Assembly (NCBI RefSeq): GCF_000403395.2
Contig: NZ_KE159657.1
Span: 648,147-712,146 of the forward strand
DNA length: 64,000 bases
DNA from: Anaerotruncus sp. G3(2012)
GTDB taxonomy: Bacteria > Bacillota > Clostridia > Oscillospirales > Ruminococcaceae
Direction: 5' to 3'
The translations under genes and the position numbers were made by a program. Positions within the stretch are counted from its first letter, which is position 1, and the number at the start of each line of letters is the position of its first letter. The notes beneath the pieces are model-generated. The model saw nothing but the letters and a program-made list of their open reading frames with translations, was not told the origin of the DNA and did no database searches. Of this stretch, positions 54,104-62,305 are shown in pieces.

Positions 54104-54541
54104 ATGTCTGTACAAATTGAGATTGCTGAAGAATACTGCATTGCGCGGCTGATCGGCGAGATCGACCATCACAACGCGAAGGAACTCCGTGATGCAATCG
54201 ACAATGCGGTTATGACCGGGCAGGTGCGGGAGCTGGACTTGGATTTCCGGGAAGTCAGCTTTATGGATTCCTCGGGGATTGGTTTGGTAATGGGACGATA
54301 TAAGCTGATGCAGGAGCTGGGCGGAAACCTGCATCTGATCAATATTGCAGGGCACCTCAAAAAGGTGATGATGCTCGCGGGGCTGGATCGCCTTGCGATT
54401 CTGGACAGGCCGGAACAGCGCAGACGTCGGCCTCCTGCGGAACCTGTTCTGGAGGAAGCACCGGAAGAGATGCAGGAAGCTGGGCGCTTTGAGGAAGAAC
54501 TGGAGGACATTCCATTCGGGATCGGAGGGGAGGAAGTATGA
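54104..54541 (+). CDS. spoIIAA: anti-anti-sigma factor SpoIIAA
   Basis: 145 residues from the ATG at 54104. STAS domain (1-100) with the phosphorylated Ser in FMDSSGIGLV (53-62). Unphosphorylated SpoIIAA frees sigma-F from SpoIIAB in the forespore. The usual length is about 117; here a charged tail (about 104-145) begins DRPEQRRRRPPAEPVLEEAP and ends acidic, with no counterpart in Bacillus. The gene overlaps spoIIAB by 4 bases. Confidence 0.95.
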   Translation: MSVQIEIAEEYCIARLIGEIDHHNAKELRDAIDNAVMTGQVRELDLDFREVSFMDSSGIGLVMGRYKLMQELGGNLHLINIAGHLKKVMMLAGLDRLAILDRPEQRRRRPPAEPVLEEAPEEMQEAGRFEEELEDIPFGIGGEEV

Positions 54542-54975
54542 AACCGGTTAACACAATGAAGCTGCAATTTGAAGGGCGGTCGGTGAACGAATCATTTTCT
54601 CGTACGGCAGTCGCGGCATTTGTGGCACAGCTGGACCCAACGGTTGAAGAGCTGGCAGATATCAAAACAGCGGTCAGTGAAGCGGTGACCAACTGTATCG
54701 TACATGGTTACCGTGATCGACTGGGAATCGTTTACATATCCGCCAGTCTCTATCCGGACCGCCGGATCCAGATCAAGGTGCGTGACAAGGGTTGCGGCAT
54801 TCCGGACATCCAGCGGGCGATGGAACCGATGTATACTTCGGTTCCCGAGGAGGAGCGCGCCGGTCTCGGTTTTGCAGTCATGCAAAGCCTGATGGATCGG
54901 GTAAAGGTCATCTCCAAGGAAGGGAAGGGGACGACGGTGACGCTGGAAAGGAGTATCCGCTGTAAGGGGGAATGA
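54538..54975 (+). CDS. spoIIAB: anti-sigma-F factor/kinase SpoIIAB
   Basis: 145 residues, standard length. GHKL ATPase: N box EAVTNCIVHGY (about 49-59), G1 box DKGCGI and G2 box GLGFAVM. It binds sigma-F with ATP and phosphorylates SpoIIAA. Overlaps both neighbours by 4 bases (ATGA), which helps keep the partners in balance. Confidence 0.96.
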   Translation: MKPVNTMKLQFEGRSVNESFSRTAVAAFVAQLDPTVEELADIKTAVSEAVTNCIVHGYRDRLGIVYISASLYPDRRIQIKVRDKGCGIPDIQRAMEPMYTSVPEEERAGLGFAVMQSLMDRVKVISKEGKGTTVTLERSIRCKGE

Positions 54976-55658
54976 TGCCGATGATCGAATGCCAGACATC
55001 CGCGTCCAAAAGAGAGGAGACAATTTCCAACAACATTGGTCTGGTGCATTCCTGCGCCCACAGGTTTAAAGGCAGGGGGATCGAGTATGACGATCTGTTT
55101 CAGGCGGGATGCATGGGGTTATGCAAGGCAGCGGACGCATTCGACGAGGGGCGCGGGGTGCGTTTCTCAACCTATGCAGTGCCGGTTATCCTCGGAGAGA
55201 TGCGGCGCCTCTTCCGGGATGGGGGAGCGGTTAAGGTTTCGCGTACACTCAAAGAACTGTCCATCCGGGTAAATCGGGAACGGGAACGGCTCTCCAACCT
55301 TTGGGGGCGGGAGCCGGGCATCTCCGAACTGGCGCAGTCTCTTGATCTGCCCGAGGAACAGGTGGTTGAGGCAGTCTGTGCGTCCGCACCGCCGATTTCT
55401 CTGACCGGAAGTGACGAAGATGGAGGGATGCAGATTGATCTGCCGGTCGAGTCCCCCGAGGATCTGCTTTCCGATCTCATCGCACTCAAGCAGGTGGTCG
55501 GAGAATTGGAACCCAATGATCGCAAACTAATTGTCCTTCGGTATTTTTCAGAAAAGACCCAAACCCAGACTGCGCAGGCACTGGGGATGACGCAGGTACA
55601 GGTTTCCCGCAGGGAGAAAAAAATTCTTGCAGCCCTGCGCGCCCAACTCAGCGGATAG
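54972..55658 (+). CDS. sigF: RNA polymerase sigma-F factor
   Basis: 228 residues. Region 2 (GIEYDDLFQAGCMGLCKAAD, FSTYAVPVILGEMRRLFRD) and region 4 (KTQTQTAQALGMTQVQVSRR) are clear; region 3 lies between. SigF directs the first forespore-specific genes, among them spoIVB in Bacillus. Third gene of the spoIIA operon. No terminator directly after the stop; the next one on this strand is at 56018-56057. Confidence 0.96.
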   Translation: MMPMIECQTSASKREETISNNIGLVHSCAHRFKGRGIEYDDLFQAGCMGLCKAADAFDEGRGVRFSTYAVPVILGEMRRLFRDGGAVKVSRTLKELSIRVNRERERLSNLWGREPGISELAQSLDLPEEQVVEAVCASAPPISLTGSDEDGGMQIDLPVESPEDLLSDLIALKQVVGELEPNDRKLIVLRYFSEKTQTQTAQALGMTQVQVSRREKKILAALRAQLSG

Positions 55659-55699
55659 GGACCTGTCCGGGTCTATAAGTCACCAAGCCTGTCGGCCCT

Positions 55700-56000
55700 A
55701 TAAGCAAGACAGGCAACGTCAATAGATAAGCCGGATTCTGTCGGGATTGATGCTGGACAATCCCGACAGAGATGTCCGGAGCGGGGCAATGCCATCCGAT
55801 CTGTGGATGGATGACACAGTCGGAAGCGTGTTTCGCGCACCGATTCTATCTGAAGCGGCAGGTCTTCATACGCAGGCTGTTCAAGGGCTGTCGCCACCCC
55901 CATACTGCCACCGCTTGGGTTTGCTCCTGGTGTATCCTATGCAGCCCAGCTGGGAATGGGAACTGGTGTTTGAATCTACAAAATTGCCTGTCTGCAGAAG
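55700..56000 (-). ncRNA. RNase P RNA-like segment, 5' conserved core not found
   Basis: Read on the minus strand, the 3' end carries GACAGAATCCGGCTTAT, the hallmark 3' strand of RNase P helix P4. Further upstream in the RNA come CTTGA and CAGATAGAAT blocks and ACACCAGGAGCAAACCCAAG, resembling J11/12-J15 of type A RNase P RNA (ACCCGGAGCAAGNCCAA). The ends pair over 10 bases (AGACAGGCAA / TTGCCTGTCT, 55707-55716 with 55984-55993), like helix P1. The universal GAGGAAAGTCC strand that pairs with CCGGCTT is not present before the 5' end. It may be a deleted pseudogene or an unusual RNA. A plus-strand TATAAG (55699-55704) and terminator (56018-56057) leave the transcribed strand open. Confidence 0.45.
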
Positions 56001-56017
56001 GGAGAGAGAGAACGAAG

Positions 56018-56057
56018 CCCGGCGTTCGGGGATTTCCGAACGCCGGGTGATTTTTTG
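56018..56057 (+). terminator. Rho-independent terminator (plus strand)
   Basis: Perfect 12-base stem CCCGGCGTTCGG / CCGAACGCCGGG, loop GGATTT, then TGATTTTTT. It would end either the spoIIA transcript or a plus-strand RNA from 55.7 kb. Confidence 0.85.
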
Positions 56058-56058
56058 G

Positions 56059-56304
56059 TTATTTTAGGGAAAAAATCTGGTAGCGGAGAGGATGGTCGAT
56101 CGGGAGAAATCCGTCTTGGCAGCGGGCGTAGAGCCTGCCGCAGAATGCGCACTGATAGAGTGGGCAAGGCTGCGGCAGGCCGGGGATCCGAGCGACGCGC
56201 CCGTCCGGACGGGCTTCTTTACAGCAGCCTGAGAGGGGGGCAGCATGGATGCGATGAAGCGCATAACCGCTGGTTCGGTCGAACCAGCCGGAGAACCCGT
56301 TCAT
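56059..56304 (-). CDS. small cysteine-rich protein downstream of the BCCT transporter
   Basis: 81 residues, start overlapping the transporter stop (ATGA). Six cysteines: a CC pair near residue 28, then CPLYQCAFCGRLYARC (about 48-63), a spacing that could hold a metal ion. It ends PIDHPLRYQIFSLK. No signal peptide or membrane segment. I do not recognise a family. The translational coupling and conserved-looking Cys pattern suggest a real gene, perhaps a partner or sensor for the transporter. Confidence 0.55.
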   Translation of the reverse strand: MNGFSGWFDRTSGYALHRIHAAPLSGCCKEARPDGRVARIPGLPQPCPLYQCAFCGRLYARCQDGFLPIDHPLRYQIFSLK

Positions 56305-57851
56305 TCGGCCATCTCCCGCGCGCGGTCACGTTTTTGCGCTGCTGGCGCACCGAACCGCTTGACCAGTTTGTATCCCGCGAATACCATGTAAAACTGGACA
56401 AAGATCATCGGCAGTCCGGCGATCAGCGAAATGGTCTGAACCGCTTTCAGCTCATTGATGACCAGCAGGCCGATCGAGAGTACCGCAAGCACTCCGGCCC
56501 AGAAGATGCGCATTGGCCGGCTGGGCTGGCTGTCAACCGAAAGGGTTTTGGCGCTGCTGCTCGCGAGGATATAGGCGGCGGAGTCAATCGTTGTGGCGAG
56601 AAAGATAAAAACCAACAGGCAGAAGAGCAGGATCATCAGCGGGGCGAGCGGCATTGCACGCAGCAGCGAGACGACAACTGCCTCCTGCCCTTGCGTTTCA
56701 AGCATCGCGGCATAGTCGACGGTACCGGTCTGCTGGAGATGGAGCGTAAATCCGCCAAAGATGCCGAAACAGAACCAGCAGCCGAGGGTCCCCCACAGCA
56801 TCTGCTGCCAGACGACGCTGCGCAGCGTGCGTCCGCGCGAGGTACGGACGATAAAAAGCGCCATGAGCGGCATGAAGGTCAGCCACCAGCCCCAGTAAAA
56901 GATCGTCCACATCTCCTGAAATTCCCCACTTCCAAATGGGTCGAGCCAGGTGTTGATTCGGACAAAATCCTGTAGATACAGACCGATGCTGTTGACCTCC
57001 ATCTTCAGGATGTCGATGGTCGGCCCGAGAATCAGCAGGACAGATCCAAAGAGAATCAACAGAACAACATTGATGTCGCTAAGGAGCTTAATCCCTCTGT
57101 CCAGGCCGCGAAAGACGCTGAATGTGAAAATCGAAATCCAGATCATGAGGATCACGATCTGCAAGGGCAGGGTATTCGGGATGCGGAACAGTCCGGAGAT
57201 CAGATTGGAGACGACCGGGACAGCTAACCCCAGTGAAGTGGAAATTCCTGCAAGAATCGCGAACATGACAAGCACGTCGATACATTTTCCCAGAAATCGG
57301 CTGATGCTTCCAGGATGGAGATGGTTGTTGACCACCGAAAGCCGCAGAAGATGCTCGTTATCTTTAAAAACAATCAATCCGATGGCGGTAATTGCCGGGA
57401 TATAGAACGCCCAGGCGCTCAGTCCCCAGTGAAACTGTCCATACATATGGGCGTATTCATACGCCAGCTCGCTGAACGGCTCGATTGAAAGTGCAGGGTC
57501 TTTGAGGTAATAGAGCGGTTCGACGAACCCGAGTATGACCGCGCTCGATCCAACACCGGAGGTGAACAGCATCCCTGCCCACGCGAAGTTGGAATAGACA
57601 GGTTTTTCTCCCCGTTTGCCAAAGGTGATGTCCCCGAACTTGGAGAAGGTCACCCATCCAAGGAAAGCAAACGAGGTGAGGCATGCGAGGATATACATCC
57701 AGCCGAATTGACCGACCACCATGGAATAGAGCATGGAGATGATCCGCCTGGCCGTATCTGGAAAAAAGATGAGAGTCCCAGCGATCACAGCCGAGAGCGT
57801 CAATGTTGGAATCACGATAGAAAAATCTGAATTGCTTTGTTTTCGATACAT
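56301..57851 (-). CDS. BCCT-family betaine/carnitine/choline transporter
   Basis: 516 residues from the ATG at 57851. Twelve hydrophobic segments. The BCCT signature FYWGWWLTFMPLMALFIVRT followed by SRGRTLR is present, with the aromatic substrate cage in the WGWW region. Members carry trimethylammonium compounds with sodium or protons, or exchange them. The short termini suggest no osmosensing tail like BetP, so uptake for metabolism is plausible. Promoter at 58073-58101 with a leader of about 210 bases. Confidence 0.92.
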   Translation of the reverse strand: MYRKQSNSDFSIVIPTLTLSAVIAGTLIFFPDTARRIISMLYSMVVGQFGWMYILACLTSFAFLGWVTFSKFGDITFGKRGEKPVYSNFAWAGMLFTSGVGSSAVILGFVEPLYYLKDPALSIEPFSELAYEYAHMYGQFHWGLSAWAFYIPAITAIGLIVFKDNEHLLRLSVVNNHLHPGSISRFLGKCIDVLVMFAILAGISTSLGLAVPVVSNLISGLFRIPNTLPLQIVILMIWISIFTFSVFRGLDRGIKLLSDINVVLLILFGSVLLILGPTIDILKMEVNSIGLYLQDFVRINTWLDPFGSGEFQEMWTIFYWGWWLTFMPLMALFIVRTSRGRTLRSVVWQQMLWGTLGCWFCFGIFGGFTLHLQQTGTVDYAAMLETQGQEAVVVSLLRAMPLAPLMILLFCLLVFIFLATTIDSAAYILASSSAKTLSVDSQPSRPMRIFWAGVLAVLSIGLLVINELKAVQTISLIAGLPMIFVQFYMVFAGYKLVKRFGAPAAQKRDRAREMAE

Positions 57852-58072
57852 GCTGCACCGACCTTTCTGCAAAATGCAGGCTGGATCTGAATGCCATACC
57901 CGCCCCCTTTCCTGAGAGCCGTCTAAAAACCGATAGTTTGCATTTCACTGTTTTCAGACAAACCCAAATATATCCAAATATCCAACCTTAAAAATGACCG
58001 TTTGATTGCGACACGAAACCTATTTCCGTGTCATCCCGAACATAATTCGAATCTAATATCCATTTTTCAGAT

Positions 58073-58101
58073 ATTATATCACAAAATTTACAAACAGTCA
58101 A
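58073..58101 (-). promoter_or_regulatory. sigma-A-like promoter of the BCCT gene
   Basis: On the minus strand TTGACT, 17 bases, TATAAT, a near-consensus promoter. The 210-base leader that follows (57852-58066) holds a small CTGCATTTTGCAG hairpin and no known riboswitch that I recognise. Confidence 0.75.
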
Positions 58102-58133
58102 TCTATAGTTTTGTACAGTCTGAACAGTAGTGT

Positions 58134-58173
58134 AAAAAATCCGGCTTTCGACAAATTGAAAGCCGGATTTTTA
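58134..58173. terminator. bidirectional Rho-independent terminator
   Basis: AAAAATCCGGCTTTC / GAAAGCCGGATTTTT, a perfect 15-base stem with an 8-base loop, 20 bases after the stop of the 58193-59590 gene (minus strand). Confidence 0.85.
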
Positions 58174-58192
58174 GGAAAAATGACAGGGGGTT

Positions 58193-59590
58193 TTAGGAAT
58201 CTGCGGCGAAATAATAGGCGCCTGAACGTGCAGCCAAAAACTCGAGCACCAGACCGCTGTCCTCGCTGCGAATGCGGGATTCGACCGCATTGCCTGTGCT
58301 GTCATAGACCGCAACCCCCTTGTGGCTGCGCAGGAAGGGGGGGATGCCCAGCCGGATTAGTACCGGTTGGGCAGGATCTTTTTTTTCTCCATTCTTCGCA
58401 TCTTGGAAAGTGACCGAATATTCATAAAAGATTTTCTTGGTGATATTGGGAAGGGTACGTGCGCTCTCTGCGCCGTCGATGGAAAAGACGGCGTTGCCTA
58501 ATGGGAAGCCGCGCAGCATCCCAATCGCATCGACTGGCTGTCCATCCACTTCAGCCTTCCAGGTTACCCCGGTCACATTGCAGTTGATCTCGTAAAGGGT
58601 GGACAGCCGCCGCCAGATGGTTTGCCCAACCATACTGCGCTTTCGCATATCCAGTGCGTAATAGTCGAGCAGGGATTGTTCTGCGTCAAGCTCAACAGCG
58701 ACCTCTGCCTTTTGCATAAACTCATAAAGCTCGGTAGAGATAATCATGGTGAATTCGCGGGCAGGGCTGTGGTTACCGTAGGCATCCTGCGAGCAGATGT
58801 CGAAGGTGTAGACCCCCGGTTCCTTGAAGGTTTCTATGTAGGAATCCCACTGTTTTTCGATCGGCTGCCAGACGCCATCTTCGCGACGGATCGCCATATG
58901 GTCGACGTCATGCATGATTTCGGTGTAGACTTTGATCTGCGTACCCTCGGGATAGATGTTTGAGTCACCGATTTTCTTTTCCGAAACTGCTACCAGCGGT
59001 GTTTCGGGCGGGAAAACGTCGATTCCGGGACGCATACGGTTCAGCCACCGCACGAGCACAGAAAGGTGCTCCTCTTCGTCAGCAGGGAAATAGGCGCGCT
59101 GTACATCGGTCAGGTCACTGAACTGTCCCTGTACCGACATGATCTCCGCACGCCGGGCTTCAACCATCTGGTCATTCGAAGCGTCAAGCGAGGGAAGCGC
59201 GCGGCAGGCATCCAGCACACCGGCAAGCTGAACATCAATAATAAACGAAACATCCTGCGGTTTGCTGCGCAGGCCATCGGCGTCCTCGGTACAGAATCGG
59301 AACCGGTATACACCATCGTTCTGGAAGTTAAGAGTGCATGTCCCGTCCTCGCCGAGCGAAAGGGACATCCATAACCCATCTTCTTTAATCAGAACCTCCC
59401 GTACGCCTGGCTCAGCCGAAAGGGTGAGGGTTACAGGGGAACGGTAGACCGATGTTCCTTGCAGTGTTTCGCCGGTGGTTTCGATTTTCAGTGTGTCTTC
59501 AGGCCGCTCGGCGGCCAGAACAGGGAGTGTTTCGAACGGCAGCAGGAGCGCAAGAGCAAGCATAAAAGAGAGCAGTTTTCTTCTGAACAC
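58193..59590 (-). CDS. large secreted protein of unknown function
   Basis: 465 residues. GTG start at 59590 with AGAAAGGA about 15 bases away, a loose spacing. Sec signal peptide (RRKLLSFMLALALLLPFETL, cleavage near VLA-A, residue 26). The mature part appears built of beta-rich modules: two segments with similar layout, each ending VYRFRFCTEDADGLRSKPQD (about 95-115) or VYTFDICSQDAYGNHSPARE (about 255-275), that look like Ig-type or bacterial Big_3-like repeats, and a C-terminal domain of about 150 residues. No anchor motif. Own promoter and terminator. Confidence 0.75.
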   Translation of the reverse strand: MFRRKLLSFMLALALLLPFETLPVLAAERPEDTLKIETTGETLQGTSVYRSPVTLTLSAEPGVREVLIKEDGLWMSLSLGEDGTCTLNFQNDGVYRFRFCTEDADGLRSKPQDVSFIIDVQLAGVLDACRALPSLDASNDQMVEARRAEIMSVQGQFSDLTDVQRAYFPADEEEHLSVLVRWLNRMRPGIDVFPPETPLVAVSEKKIGDSNIYPEGTQIKVYTEIMHDVDHMAIRREDGVWQPIEKQWDSYIETFKEPGVYTFDICSQDAYGNHSPAREFTMIISTELYEFMQKAEVAVELDAEQSLLDYYALDMRKRSMVGQTIWRRLSTLYEINCNVTGVTWKAEVDGQPVDAIGMLRGFPLGNAVFSIDGAESARTLPNITKKIFYEYSVTFQDAKNGEKKDPAQPVLIRLGIPPFLRSHKGVAVYDSTGNAVESRIRSEDSGLVLEFLAARSGAYYFAADS

Positions 59591-59701
59591 AGTAGTTGAG
59601 CATCCTTTCTTTTCGACTACAGAATCACATCATCAATGCAGAGAGGAATTGTGTGACGATTCTCAAGTATACAAAATCCATTCCAAGCAGATTTATCGAA
59701 T

Positions 59702-59730
59702 ATTATAGCATATTTCTTTGGAAATGTCAG
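59702..59730 (-). promoter_or_regulatory. sigma-A-like promoter of the secreted-protein gene
   Basis: On the minus strand CTGACA, 17 bases, TATAAT, about 110 bases before the start codon. Confidence 0.6.
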
Positions 59731-59996
59731 CAACCGGGAAAAATTTGCCTATAATCGTTCCAGCCGCCCATCTGCAAGGCAGAATGCTTCTCCAGCGCTG
59801 AAGCTGCGTGCTTGCCCCGAAAACAATGCTTCATTTTTTTCAGGATGGTCATAATAATGCCTTTGATTCATTTGAATACCAGTATACCGCTTTCTATGGC
59901 TGTTCAATTGAGCACTGCCTTTTTGAACAGTATCCCAATCTATATTGTATATTTTCTACATTTTTATAGATAGCATCTACATAAGAGGGGGGAATT
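59731..59996. other. intergenic stretch without a recognised gene
   Basis: Between the promoter at 59702 and the transposase fragment I see no convincing coding frame or RNA. Short inverted repeats only. Confidence 0.5.
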
Positions 59997-60038
59997 GTGA
60001 TAGAATGGAACTATTTTAAAAAGACAGGGGACAGAAAG

Positions 60039-60332
60039 ATGGATGCATCCTATCACAGGCATGATATAAACGATAAAGTATGGGAGTTGTTCGAACCACA
60101 TTTGCGGGGGCAACGAGGCCAGTGGGGCGGGATTGCTCAGGATAACCGCCGTTTTATCAATGCGATATTTTGGGTATTGCGAACCGGAGCGCCCTGGCGT
60201 GACCTGCCTCCCGATTACGGGAAGTGGGGCAGTGTTCATCAGAGGTTCATCCGTTGGCACAGAAAAGATGTTTGGGAAAAACTCTTGGAATATCTTGATT
60301 ACTACAGCAACTGCCGTATAAGGCAAAGCTGA
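60039..60332 (+). pseudogene. truncated IS5-family transposase
   Basis: 97 codons with the N-terminal transposase domain: DKVWELFEPHLRGQRGQWGG and FWVLRTGAPWRDLPPDYGKW, then RWHRKDVWEKLLEYL. The frame ends at a stop after about 90 residues, before any DDE catalytic domain, so it cannot transpose alone. ATG 60039 has a GGGGACAG-type site; a GTG at 59997 would add 14 residues. The inverted repeat AAGGGCTTG...CAAGCCCTTT (60330-60370) and the sequence to about 60415 may be the rest of the element end. Confidence 0.75.
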
Positions 60333-60423
60333 AGGGCTTGCCGCCTGCGCTTCACAGACAACAAGCCCTTTCGGCTCCTTGAACAATCTCTTGTCTCAAA
60401 CTTTGTCTAACTTTTGGGGATCA

Positions 60424-60539
60424 CTTCAATGTGCGGACTGACCAGTGCTATGGACAATATCGCCCACTCCTCTGCTGAGATTGAGAAAATCACCCGAGTA
60501 ATTAAGGATATTGCTTTCCAGACCAACATCCTGGCATTA
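60424..60539 (+). pseudogene. fragment of a methyl-accepting chemotaxis protein
   Basis: The frame reads SSAEIEKITRVIKDIAFQTN followed by ILAL, the most conserved part of the MCP signalling hairpin (usually [21 protein letters not shown]). It is cut off exactly at the left end of the MITE-like repeat (60540), and the rest of the receptor is absent on the far side, where a lipoprotein gene ends. The upstream part is also missing. Confidence 0.75.
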
Positions 60540-60704
60540 AGAACCCGTATTCACAACCATTCGACACCGTCTGAGCGGTTTTTTTGTCAGCCTGCCGCGT
60601 TGAAAAATCTTGCAATACACAAAGTATTGTCTGCGTTTTTTCGCCTTGCAGGGCAGCAAAATCCCTCGCCCATCCGGCATCCTCTGATTATGAATACAGG
60701 TTCT
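60540..60704. repeat. MITE-like repeat family A, copy 3 (165 bp)
   Basis: Nearly identical to copy 1 (17204-17368). The left end joins the MCP fragment; the last base of the right end is the last base of the lipoprotein stop codon (TAA, minus strand 60706-60704). Terminal repeats AGAACCCGTATTCACAA and TTATGAATACAGGTTCT. Confidence 0.8.
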
Positions 60705-61984
60705 TATTCCTCGGCGTCTTCCGGAAGACGCTCGACTTCGATGGGAACTTCCGCATTTCCCTCTACAGCGGCTGTGGCGAGGAGCTGGCCAACCAGCAGT
60801 TTGAAACTGTTCGAAGAGACGGTAGCACCTGCGACATTGTCCACCTGGGTAACATCATTTTCAGCCTTTTCCCAGTTATTCACAAGTGCAGAAACAGCAT
60901 CGCTGTAGGAAAGGCCAGTGGCCTCTCGCATCCGATCCGAAAGTGCGGTATCGGCGGAGCGTCTGGCTGCATCATCCTTTTCGGAGATTGCGTCAAACTC
61001 ATCGACCGTCACTTTGCCGTTTTTGATCTTGAGTACAACGTATTCTTTCCAGCCGTTCTCGTCAAAGTCCGCAAAACGGGCAGTGTAAAGGCCATCGGCG
61101 AGACGAGAAACAGCGATCTTTCTTTCACCGCCTGAAGTCATTTGTGCAGTCAATGCACGCATGAGTTTTCCAAACGTTTTGGTCGCTGCGCCGCCATTGG
61201 TCGGGGCAGTCATCTTGGAGAAATCCCCACCATTGTCAAGACAGCCCTGCGCAATCGCCGGGTAGTAATCGGCAGGACCATCTGCCTGCGCGTTCAATTC
61301 GGAATCTTCGGTAATCAGTTTGGAGGAATCCTCCTCACCGGATGCATTATAGATGATTTCGGTGATTTCTCCGCCTTCGACCGTCAACGTAACAAATTCC
61401 TGCCATCCATCGCGATTAGCGGACTCCATTCGTCCTTCATAGTTGCCATCCAGGAACCGGGTGCCGATGGTAACTGTGGAGGTATTTCCCTCCTTGGCGG
61501 ATTCGAGTGCAGTACGCATCATCCGCACAAACCGATAACTGTGTTCTTCGGCCCCTTCCACCGGCTCAATGGTATCAAGATCGCCATCTGCCGCCCGATA
61601 GGCCGATTTGATCTCGGCAGCGTAGTCGACCGTCTCGGTATCTTCACCTTCCGGTTCGGATGAAGAAGACGGTTCTGGCTGCACAGCTGCTTCTGATTCG
61701 TCCGCCGGTTCGGAAGCGTCGGGGTTCTCGTACGGCTCAAAGCCATAATCCTGGACGGTAATTTCGTCGTCCAGAACCGAGATGGTCAGGTAATCGAGGG
61801 TGCTGTCCCCAGCGGGCACAGAATATTTAACCGAATATGCGCCATCCTGATAGATGGAACTGACGACCGGCGGTTCCTCCGGGGCAGAACTGGAAGGCTC
61901 CGGCTCGGGAGTCGTGCGTTTACATGCGGAAAGAGAGCCTGCAACAACCAGGCAGGCGAGCAGGGTGGAAAGCAGTTTCTTCAT
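60704..61984 (-). CDS. lipoprotein with FMN-binding-type repeats
   Basis: 426 residues; AGGTC upstream. Lipobox LSAC (Cys21). A Pro/Ser/Glu linker is followed by three modules starting DGxY and containing W(Q/K)E(F/Y)V-type strands (about 47-90, 185-240, 310-360): YQDGAYSVKYSV, FLDGNYEGRMES and LADGLYTARFAD. The last ends VDNVAGATVSSNSFKLLV, resembling the FMN-binding motif (S/T)GATxxS on which ApbE attaches flavin to Thr. Related lipoproteins (PplA) pass electrons outside the cell in Firmicutes. The residue before GAT is Ala, and the middle module has lost GAT, so only one site looks usable. Confidence 0.7.
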   Translation of the reverse strand: MKKLLSTLLACLVVAGSLSACKRTTPEPEPSSSAPEEPPVVSSIYQDGAYSVKYSVPAGDSTLDYLTISVLDDEITVQDYGFEPYENPDASEPADESEAAVQPEPSSSSEPEGEDTETVDYAAEIKSAYRAADGDLDTIEPVEGAEEHSYRFVRMMRTALESAKEGNTSTVTIGTRFLDGNYEGRMESANRDGWQEFVTLTVEGGEITEIIYNASGEEDSSKLITEDSELNAQADGPADYYPAIAQGCLDNGGDFSKMTAPTNGGAATKTFGKLMRALTAQMTSGGERKIAVSRLADGLYTARFADFDENGWKEYVVLKIKNGKVTVDEFDAISEKDDAARRSADTALSDRMREATGLSYSDAVSALVNNWEKAENDVTQVDNVAGATVSSNSFKLLVGQLLATAAVEGNAEVPIEVERLPEDAEE

Positions 61985-62117
61985 TTATGTGTGACCTCCG
62001 ATATTCAAAAGTTGCTGGACATTCCATTGCGGTATCCTTGTCCACCAGGATGGAAACAGGGCAGCACCCATGTGCCGGTCCGACCATAACCATTAGTACG
62101 ATAGCTTATTATACCAC

Positions 62118-62267
62118 TTGACAGCACTTGCGTCAAATTGAATTGAGGACTAGGCTTCGCAGAACAAGACACCAGGGAACAAACCTGTTATGCAGGCCGA
62201 CCAACACTTCAGCATAGTTTCACCCAATAACAAATCCAACGTCCCTCTTCGAGGACGTTGTTTTTTT
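62118..62267 (+). other. possible short plus-strand transcript ending at an orphan terminator
   Basis: The stem CAACGTCC / GGACGTTG (62237-62260) followed by TTTTTTT is a good plus-strand terminator with no gene before it. A TTGACA lies at 62118-62123, but no clear -10 box. The 100 or so bases between have no open frame of note. A small RNA or a gene relic are both possible. Confidence 0.35.
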
Positions 62268-62305
62268 GCCGAACTTTTTGATTTTGTTGGGGGCATCCTA
62301 TCGGA

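Noticed and set aside
55747-56067. 106-codon plus-strand frame over the RNA-like region
   Set aside because: No ribosome binding site; the region is better explained by structured RNA signatures and a terminator.
56055-56975. 306-codon plus-strand frame across the BCCT gene and its small partner
   Set aside because: Antisense to the transporter; Arg/Gln/Asp-rich translation without family features.
57852-58066. Riboswitch in the BCCT leader
   Set aside because: The 210-base leader is long enough, but I could not match any known riboswitch consensus by eye and no strong terminator/antiterminator pair is visible.
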